From positions 62,001-126,000 of the forward strand of contig NZ_QNRE01000014.1 of the NCBI RefSeq assembly GCF_003315035.1: a stretch of 64,000 nucleotides of DNA, given 5' to 3'. Both the position numbers and the translations under genes were made by a program. Under the pieces are notes generated by a model. It ran no database searches, was not told the DNA's origin, and worked only from the letters and a program-made list of their open reading frames with translations. Positions within the stretch are counted from its first letter, which is position 1. Each line of letters opens with the position of its first letter. This document shows positions 62,290 through 64,000 of this stretch, piece by piece. The stretch is from Nocardia puris. Its GTDB lineage: Bacteria; Actinomycetota; Actinomycetes; Mycobacteriales; Mycobacteriaceae.

Positions 62290-62808
62290 ATGACCGAGCG
62301 GAGGGCACATGTGATGGTCGGCGACGAGACCGAACGGACGCCGGGCGGGACGATGGCTCACGCGAACCCCCGACGGCAACGCATGACCGGCCCGTTCGCA
62401 CGGTTCGCGTGGCACTACCTGGAAATGGTGCTGGCCATGACGGTCGGGATGCTGCTCGTCCTACCGGCCCTCGAACTCGCGACCGGCGGCCTCCCGGACC
62501 GGCCGGAGATCGACAGCCTGCTGATGGCCGCCAGCATGTCGGTCACCATGGCGGCCTGGATGTGGTTCCGCGGGCACCGGGCCCGCCCGATCGTGGAGAT
62601 GTGCCTGGCCATGTCCGCCGGCTTCGTCGTCCTGTTCCCGCCCCTGTGGACCGGACACCTCGATGAGATGGGCCTGATGATGGGCGGCCACATCCTCATG
62701 CTCCTCTTCATGCTCGCCGCCATGCTCGCCCGCCGCGACGAGTACACGGTCTCGCACAAACACCATGCGGCACGGAAGTCGTTGCCCGAGAACGGCTCCC
62801 ACGACTGA
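62290..62808 (+). CDS. Integral membrane protein controlled by the divergent TetR regulator
   Basis: The 172-residue protein has four membrane helices rich in Met and Leu, such as LGMLLVLP-like VGMLLVLPALEL and GHILMLLFMLAAML. The N-terminal 35 residues are charged and the tail is rich in His and Lys. I cannot name the family; similar proteins are sometimes mislabelled as flagellar proteins. GGGAGG precedes the ATG at 62290; the ATGs further in are alternative starts. Confidence 0.75.
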   Translation: MTERRAHVMVGDETERTPGGTMAHANPRRQRMTGPFARFAWHYLEMVLAMTVGMLLVLPALELATGGLPDRPEIDSLLMAASMSVTMAAWMWFRGHRARPIVEMCLAMSAGFVVLFPPLWTGHLDEMGLMMGGHILMLLFMLAAMLARRDEYTVSHKHHAARKSLPENGSHD

Positions 62809-62901
62809 CCCCGATACGACGGAAGCCACCTCTGATGTGGCGGGCTCGGAGAATGAAGGTCGACAGGCCCGGCGTCCGCCCGGAGATTCCCGAGCGATGA
62901 C

Positions 62902-63114
62902 CTACCTGTCATCGGGTTCCCCGTCGCGCCCCGCCGCACGTGCCCGCCCGAACGGGTCGCACTCCCCATCCTCGAACAAGCCGCGAGTATCCACTCGGAA
63001 CTTCCGGTCATCCAGCACGGGAGCCCCGGCAAAGGCGGCAACCACCCGCTCCTTCGAGACGAATCCCGGACGCGGACCGATCGGCGTGACAGTTGCGACC
63101 CGGCCCCCAGACAT
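62902..63114 (-). CDS. Truncated Phd/YefM-type antitoxin-like protein (70 aa)
   Basis: The 70-residue frame from the ATG at 63114 begins GGRVATVTPIGPRPGFVSKE, which resembles the C-terminal, toxin-contacting half of Phd-type antitoxins (GRPVARLTPxGP). The N-terminal DNA-binding half is absent upstream, and no toxin of the matching type follows. It lies just downstream of the PIN toxin gene on the same strand, 55 bases away. It may be a remnant, or a free antitoxin tail. Confidence 0.45.
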   Translation of the reverse strand: MSGGRVATVTPIGPRPGFVSKERVVAAFAGAPVLDDRKFRVDTRGLFEDGECDPFGRARAAGRDGEPDDR

Positions 63115-63169
63115 GTTCCGAGCGTAGCGTCGATGCCCCCGGGTGCGGCACGAAAATCTTTGGCACCCT

Positions 63170-63706
63170 TCAGATTCTCGTGCCGGTGGGCCGGCTCCAC
63201 AGGCCAGGGGCGAGTAGCGACGTCCGGTCGAGTGGGAGCAGGCCGTCGTCGCATTCGCGCAACCGCTCGTCGATGGTCCGCATCTCGCCGCGGCTCTCGA
63301 TGAAGCCCTCGGAGGCCGCTCGCCGCAGGATGCCGACCGTATTGACGACCCGCAGACCGCCCACCGAGCGCCCCTGCGCCCGGAGACGTTCGAGTCGTTG
63401 CGCTTCCGCCGTGGCCATGACGGCACCGGCGTGAACATCGATGACGACGGTGACCGCCGCGCCTGTGCGCTCGGCGGCTGCGACGGCGTGCGCGTTCGCC
63501 GAGATCTCGATCCAGTTCGGCGTCAGCTTCGACCAGATCAACTCCACGCCCTTGAAGCGAGGATCGACTCGGGCTTTCCGAAGCACCTCGGCCTCCACCG
63601 TCTCCGGGGTGCTGAGCTTGCCCAGCACCTTGATCAGCTGGCGTTGCCTATTGGTGGCCAAGAAGTTCAACGCGGGCCCGGCATCTATGACGGGTCTGGC
63701 GTTCAT
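63170..63706 (-). CDS. PIN-like toxin of a type II toxin-antitoxin pair, apparently shortened
   Basis: The 178-residue protein begins with a PIN N-terminus (VIDAGPALNFLATN) and has ETVEAEVLRKARVDPRF, LTPNWIEI, then VTVVID and RVVNTVGILRRA at the end. As I recall full-length family members, a stretch of about 40 residues with an acidic KDLGE segment lies between NWIEI and the AHAVAAAE helix; here it is missing. The antitoxin gene overlaps its start by four bases (ATGA). Nuclease activity is therefore doubtful. Confidence 0.75.
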   Translation of the reverse strand: MNARPVIDAGPALNFLATNRQRQLIKVLGKLSTPETVEAEVLRKARVDPRFKGVELIWSKLTPNWIEISANAHAVAAAERTGAAVTVVIDVHAGAVMATAEAQRLERLRAQGRSVGGLRVVNTVGILRRAASEGFIESRGEMRTIDERLRECDDGLLPLDRTSLLAPGLWSRPTGTRI

Positions 63707-63969
63707 ACTTCGCCGCCGTCACCCAGATCGGCGTCTTCGAGTTCGTGGAGGTCGAGGTCGGCGTCGGGTAGGTCGTCGGGGTCGCTCCACTCCGGGACGA
63801 GTGTCCGCGGAGTGAGGCCCGCTGCGGTCAATTCCCGTTCGACGGAGGCGACATCGAGGCCCCGGAGCGTGGCGATCGTCTGGATCGAGACCGTGTTTCG
63901 CATCCACCCGGCGATGGCCCGCGCCAGCAAGCGCTGCGGGGCGCGCCGCTGGTCGGATTCCCGTTGCAT
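63703..63969 (-). CDS. Antitoxin paired with the PIN-like toxin
   Basis: The 88-residue protein has a short helix-turn-helix-like segment (TIATLRGLDVASVERELTAAG) and an acidic tail rich in Asp/Leu (DLPDADLDLHELEDADLG), as in antitoxins of this pair. The tail probably binds and blocks the basic toxin. The start at 63969 lies close to the window edge, so a further upstream start cannot be excluded. It overlaps the toxin by four bases. Confidence 0.75.
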   Translation of the reverse strand: MQRESDQRRAPQRLLARAIAGWMRNTVSIQTIATLRGLDVASVERELTAAGLTPRTLVPEWSDPDDLPDADLDLHELEDADLGDGGEV

Positions 63970-64000
63970 GGCCTGGTATTGGTCCGACCAGCCGAATCTC

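Overview
The window is high-GC actinobacterial chromosome, most likely from Nocardia or a close relative in the mycolic-acid-producing Mycobacteriales. The evidence is the strong G/C preference at third codon positions, frequent GTG starts, the short-range overlaps of the ATGA/GTGA type, a mycothiol-dependent-type enzyme (26979-27818), and the acyl-CoA carboxylase genes accD5, accE and accA3 with their neighbours. From memory of Mycobacterium tuberculosis gene order, 34.5-61.2 kb follows the fadE25-purE-purK-GtrA-PH protein-birA-accD5-accE5-maf-sseA-accA3-(sigF region)-lat-lrpA-pcd backbone, with several local insertions and losses.

Layout. 0-10.5 kb: the end of an amidohydrolase followed by a Baeyer-Villiger-type monooxygenase; a TetR regulator with its operator and a membrane protein; a SNF2 helicase/SWIM-protein pair; a secreted HNH nuclease; a rhodanese. 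10.6-16.7 kb: a BenE-type transporter, then a branched-chain 2-oxoacid dehydrogenase operon (E1alpha-E1beta-E2) read away from its Lrp-type regulator, and an SDR. 16.7-23.1 kb: an acetyltransferase, an eroded caspase-like/alpha-beta-hydrolase locus, a thioesterase, an AraC regulator facing an MFS exporter, and an AAA ATPase. 23.2-26.2 kb: the proton-translocating transhydrogenase operon pntAA-pntAB-pntB with a perfect 14-bp palindrome upstream. 26.5-34.5 kb: HIT hydrolase, mycothiol-dependent-type enzyme and S51 peptidase in one run, a GtrA protein, a GlcD-type flavoprotein, a Tat-signal SDR and a NarL-type two-component system. 34.5-61.2 kb: the conserved lipid/purine/biotin/lysine backbone described above. 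61.2-64.0 kb: initiator tRNA, gene debris, a TetR regulator with twin operators and its membrane-protein target, and toxin-antitoxin genes at the right edge.

How the genes connect. FadE25, the BkdABC-like dehydrogenase, AccA3/AccD5/AccE, BirA and the acyl-ACP desaturase together cover breakdown of branched-chain amino acids and fatty acids to acyl-CoA, carboxylation of acyl-CoA to (methyl)malonyl-CoA with biotin attached by BirA, and desaturation, which is the precursor supply for complex lipids. Transhydrogenase would supply NADPH to the same metabolism. PurE and PurK serve purine synthesis. Lat and Pcd convert lysine to alpha-aminoadipate under LrpA.

The most notable features are signs of erosion: two or more toxin-antitoxin loci with internal deletions, a caspase-like gene broken by three reading-frame changes, an SseA whose catalytic cysteine codon reads serine and which lacks its usual SufE-like neighbour, and a SnoaL-like gene with no stop codon, whose frame stays open antisense through the whole patatin gene. 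Several genes have a -10 hexamer only 6-8 nt before the start codon, pointing to leaderless mRNAs. I do not see a CRISPR array, a prophage, an insertion sequence, or a complete novel multigene defence system.
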